Part shown: piece after piece, positions 6,555-8,762 of the stretch
Layout of the letters: every line of letters begins with the position of its first letter
Numbering within the stretch: position 1 is the first letter of the stretch
Assembly: GCA_018816665.1 (NCBI GenBank)
Contig: JAHIVM010000247.1
Location: forward strand, 1-8,762
Direction of reading: 5' to 3'
From: Candidatus Zixiibacteriota bacterium
GTDB taxonomy: Bacteria > Zixibacteria > MSB-5A5 > GN15 > FEB-12
DNA length: 8,762 nucleotides
Program-made: the position numbers and the translations under genes
Notes under the pieces: model-generated
Told to the model about the DNA's origin: nothing
Databases searched by the model: none
The model's input: only the letters and a program-made list of their open reading frames with translations

Positions 6555-6583
6555 TTGACAGGTACCGGTCGGGTCCCTATATT
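6555..6583 (+). promoter_or_regulatory. Near-consensus sigma70 promoter for the ACP operon
   Basis: TTGACA (6555-6560), a 17-nt spacer, then TATATT (6578-6583): perfect -35, 5/6 -10 and ideal spacing. Transcription would start near 6590, about 35 nt before the ACP start at 6625. The -10 is embedded in GTCCCTATATT, the same 11-mer as in the CBS-SulP promoter. It implies that the ACP trio is transcribed separately from the signalling operon. Confidence -1.
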
Positions 6584-6624
6584 GGCAGACGGCATTAATC
6601 CCGCAAAGACCGGAATTTCGATAT

Positions 6625-6933
6625 ATGGTAGATAAGAAGAACATCCTTGAGGAGATTTACGGCGCCATCGGCCAGCTCAACGGCGAACTGCCGCCGGATT
6701 CACAATTGGACTCATCCGCCGAGACAGTGCTTTTTGGCGCCGGCAGCAAACTGGATTCACTGGGACTGGTCAACCTGATTGTGGGAACCGAACAGCGCCT
6801 CCAGGATCGCTTTGGCGTGGCCGTCACGATTGCCGATGAACGGGCAATGTCTCAAAAAAACAGTCCCTTTCGCACCGTAGGCACTCTGGCCGACTATGTC
6901 GAGCTGCTGTTGGGAGAGTCTTCTCGTGAGTGA
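6625..6933 (+). CDS. Acyl carrier protein
   Basis: A 102-residue acidic helical carrier protein. The phosphopantetheine attachment site is S45 in KLDSLGLVNLI, preceded by FGAGS. An amphipathic helix EQRLQDRFG and a C-terminal helix ending GTLADYVELLL follow, as in PP-binding domains. It is longer than the 75-85 residues of the housekeeping ACP, because of a longer N-terminal helix region and a loop (ADERAMSQKNSPF) before the last helix. No other fatty-acid synthesis gene (such as fabF) is adjacent, so it is probably a dedicated carrier for the pathway encoded with it. The Shine-Dalgarno is weak (CGGAA about 10 nt before the ATG). The 3' end overlaps the SDR start by 8 nt. Very likely correct; the cargo is unknown. 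Confidence -1.
   Translation: MVDKKNILEEIYGAIGQLNGELPPDSQLDSSAETVLFGAGSKLDSLGLVNLIVGTEQRLQDRFGVAVTIADERAMSQKNSPFRTVGTLADYVELLLGESSRE
6912..6918 (+). promoter_or_regulatory. Ribosome binding site selecting a GTG start for the SDR gene
   Basis: GGGAGAG inside the end of the ACP gene lies 7 nt before GTG at 6926. An upstream ATG at 6896 is also in frame but would add ten residues not expected before the first Rossmann strand (RPVMIITG). GTG 6926 is preferred. Confidence -1.
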
Positions 6934-7627
6934 ACGACCGGTCATGATTATTACCGGGACCCGCAAGGGTATCGGTCGCCACCTGGCCGAGTATTACCTT
7001 GCCCGGGATTTCGAGGTGGTTGGCTGCAGCCGCGAGGAGTCCGATCTGAAAGATCCCCACTATCGTCATTTCTGCCTTGATGTCGCCGATGAAACCGCCG
7101 TCCGGGATCTGTTCACTGCTGTCCGCAAGGATTGTGGACGGCTCGATGTGCTGGTAAACAATGCCGGTATTGCCTCCATGAATCACGTCCTGCTCACGCC
7201 CATGAAGACGGTCGAGAGTATCACCCGCACCAATATCATAGGGACGTTTCTGTTCTGCCGGGAGGCCGCCAAACTCATGCAGTTGGCCCGAATCGGGCGG
7301 ATCGTGAATTTCGCCACGGTGGCCACGCCGCTCAAACTGGAGGGGGAGGCCCTGTACGCTGCCTCGAAAGCGGCGGTCGTCTCCCTGACCGAAATTCTGG
7401 CCCGCGAACTGGCCCAACTCGGCATAACGGTCAACGCGGTCGGCCCAACCCCCGTGCACACAGACTTGATCCGGTCGGTGCCAAAAGACAAAATGGACGC
7501 GCTCATAGATCGCCAGGCTATCAAACGCTTCGGCGAATTCCGCGATATCACCAACGTTATCGATTTCTTCATTCACCCCCAGAGTGATTTTGTAACCGGT
7601 CAGGTAGTTTATCTCGGTGGTGTCTGA
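6926..7627 (+). CDS. Short-chain dehydrogenase/reductase (FabG-like)
   Basis: A 233-residue classical SDR, typical in length for FabG-type 3-oxoacyl-ACP reductases. The NAD(P)-binding motif is TGTRKGIG (10-17). LDV at 51-53 is the usual Asp-Val pair, NNAG is at 78-81 and N103 is the structural/catalytic Asn. The active-site tyrosine and lysine are Y144 and K148 (YAASK). The position normally held by the catalytic Ser, 13 residues before Tyr, is T131 (NFATVA). The C-terminus QVVYLGGV is typical. It is translated from a GTG that overlaps the ACP gene by 8 nt, and its TGA shares one base with the ligase ATG. It probably reduces or oxidises an acyl group on the adjacent ACP; the substrate cannot be read from sequence. 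Family certain; FabG-like activity moderate. Confidence -1.
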   Translation: MSERPVMIITGTRKGIGRHLAEYYLARDFEVVGCSREESDLKDPHYRHFCLDVADETAVRDLFTAVRKDCGRLDVLVNNAGIASMNHVLLTPMKTVESITRTNIIGTFLFCREAAKLMQLARIGRIVNFATVATPLKLEGEALYAASKAAVVSLTEILARELAQLGITVNAVGPTPVHTDLIRSVPKDKMDALIDRQAIKRFGEFRDITNVIDFFIHPQSDFVTGQVVYLGGV

Positions 7628-8762
7628 TGCCGCTTCAGTTCCTCAGACAGATATTTGAGGATCATCGTTCCAACACCGCCCTGATCCATCGCGACAGGCC
7701 ATTCACGTATGATTGGCTCCTCGGACGCATAGACCTCTGGCGCGATCAGTTGACATCGCACGGTGTCGATGCCGGCCGGGTGGTTGTGATCGAGAGCGAC
7801 TTCTCCCCCGATGCTGTCGCCCTACTCCTCTCTCTGATAGAAACCGGCGGCATTGCCATCCCGATTACACCGGTCGTGCGGGGGAAGCGCGAGGAGTACC
7901 TGCAGATTGCAAACCCGGATCGGGTTGTGACACTACAGAACACTGCACCCCCGCAGTGGGACGAACTTACCCCCGGAATACCCAATCAACTGTATGACCA
8001 CCTGCGCGAGGTCCAACACCCCGGGCTGGTGCTGTTTTCCTCGGGCTCCACGGGGCAGAGCAAGGCGGTTGTTCACGATTTCACGCTCCTGCTCAAGAAG
8101 TTCATCCGTCCCGGCAAAAACCTCCGCACCCTGCCGTTTCTTCTGTTCGACCACATTGGCGGGATCGACACCCTGTTTTACGCCCTTTCCAATGCCAGCT
8201 GCCTGGTGATCGTCGAGGATCGCTCCCCGGATGCCGTTTGCGCGGCAATCGAACGCCATCGAGTGGAGGTACTGCCGGCATCACCGACCTTTCTTAACCT
8301 GCTGTTGTTGAGCGAATCATATAAGCACCACGACCTGTCATCGCTGAAGTACATCACGTACGGAACCGAGGTCATGCCAGCGGCAACTCTGGAACGCTGT
8401 GCGACACTTTTCCCCGATGTTCGCATACTGCAGAAGTACGGCACCTCGGAAGTAGGCACGCTGCGGTCGCAGTCGCGCGGTTCGGATTCCGTCTGGGTGC
8501 GAATCGGCGGCGAGGGCTACCGGACGCGGGTAGTCGACGGCATCCTCCAGATAAAGGCTGAGTCGGCTATGCTGGGATATCTGAATGCACCCAGTCCGTT
8601 TACCAACGACGGCTGGTTTGTGACCGGCGATGTGGTTGAGCAGGACGGCGACTATCTGAGAATCATGGGGCGGGAATCGGATATCATCAATGTTGGCGGC
8701 CGGAAAGTGTACTCGGCCGATGTTGAAGCGGTTCTCCAGCAGATGGACAATGTGGCTGAGGC
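7627..8762 (+). CDS. AMP-forming acyl-CoA synthetase / acyl-ACP ligase (3'-truncated by window end)
   Basis: The first 378 codons of an ANL-superfamily adenylating enzyme, open at the right edge. The nucleotide-binding loop is SSGSTGQSK (138-146). LFDHIGGID follows, then YGTSE (271-275), AMLGYLNAP, GWFVTGD (329-335, with the ribose-binding Asp D335), the hinge region GRESDIINVGGRKV (from G348, R349 and D352) and VYSADVEAVL. The catalytic C-terminal Lys lies beyond the window. The N-terminal region before the P-loop (~137 residues) is shorter than in long-chain acyl-CoA synthetases. The protein is therefore compact, like carrier-protein-loading ligases. The start overlaps the SDR stop (TGATG), giving translational coupling. 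With the ACP it most likely activates a carboxylic acid with ATP and loads it on that carrier. Family certain; acyl acceptor inferred. Confidence -1.
   Translation, partial: MPLQFLRQIFEDHRSNTALIHRDRPFTYDWLLGRIDLWRDQLTSHGVDAGRVVVIESDFSPDAVALLLSLIETGGIAIPITPVVRGKREEYLQIANPDRVVTLQNTAPPQWDELTPGIPNQLYDHLREVQHPGLVLFSSGSTGQSKAVVHDFTLLLKKFIRPGKNLRTLPFLLFDHIGGIDTLFYALSNASCLVIVEDRSPDAVCAAIERHRVEVLPASPTFLNLLLLSESYKHHDLSSLKYITYGTEVMPAATLERCATLFPDVRILQKYGTSEVGTLRSQSRGSDSVWVRIGGEGYRTRVVDGILQIKAESAMLGYLNAPSPFTNDGWFVTGDVVEQDGDYLRIMGRESDIINVGGRKVYSADVEAVLQQMDNVAE

Noticed and set aside
6011..6595. A 194-codon minus-strand open frame opposite the second receiver
   Set aside because: Shadow of the receiver gene; it also runs across the candidate terminator and promoter.
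6824..7576. A 250-codon minus-strand open frame opposite the ACP and SDR genes
   Set aside because: Antisense to a complete SDR with all motifs in the expected order; no recognisable domain of its own.

Overview
The window is bacterial DNA, moderately GC-rich by eye. Its genes are densely packed, have Shine-Dalgarno sites and overlap at several stop/start junctions. No rRNA, tRNA, CRISPR array, insertion sequence or phage gene was seen. The host cannot be fixed from these genes. A dCache histidine kinase beside a cytidylate-kinase-like/receiver fusion, and the lack of any DNA-binding output domain, suggest a Desulfobacterota (deltaproteobacterial) or FCB-type lineage such as Zixibacteria. That is a low-confidence guess from remembered family distributions.

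Region A (1-1721, minus strand) holds a two-gene unit: a small stand-alone CBS-pair protein (1212-1721), then a SulP-family anion transporter (1-1133, continuing past the left edge). A good sigma70-type promoter (1784-1812, TTGTCA-N17-TATATT) precedes the CBS gene. The transporter has an unusual soluble insertion of roughly 125 residues, partly coiled-coil-like, inside its membrane domain.

Region B (1970-6499, plus strand, divergent from A) is a five-gene signalling operon. In order it encodes (1) a cytidylate-kinase-like domain with a degenerate P-loop, a BON-like segment and a receiver; (2) a membrane dCache histidine kinase; (3) a stand-alone receiver; (4) a 219-residue kinase-like protein that keeps the phosphoacceptor histidine but has lost its ATP-binding boxes; and (5) a second stand-alone receiver with a short tail. 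The set looks like a phosphorelay: the kinase feeds receivers, and the ATP-less protein acts as a Spo0B/ChpT-type histidine phosphotransferase or as a phosphatase. No transcription-factor output is visible, so output may be by protein-protein contact. The divergent CBS/SulP pair is an obvious candidate partner.

Region C (6500-8762, plus strand) begins with a candidate intrinsic terminator (6491-6537) closing region B. A near-consensus promoter follows (6555-6583, TTGACA-N17-TATATT). It drives a tightly coupled trio: an acyl carrier protein, an SDR reductase (8-nt overlap) and an AMP-forming acyl ligase (1-nt overlap, cut by the right edge). This looks like an acyl-activation and ACP-loading cassette, of the kind found in cell-surface glycan or small specialised acyl pathways.

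The most novel-looking element is the phosphorelay of region B together with the divergent CBS/SulP pair. A functional link between them is inference.
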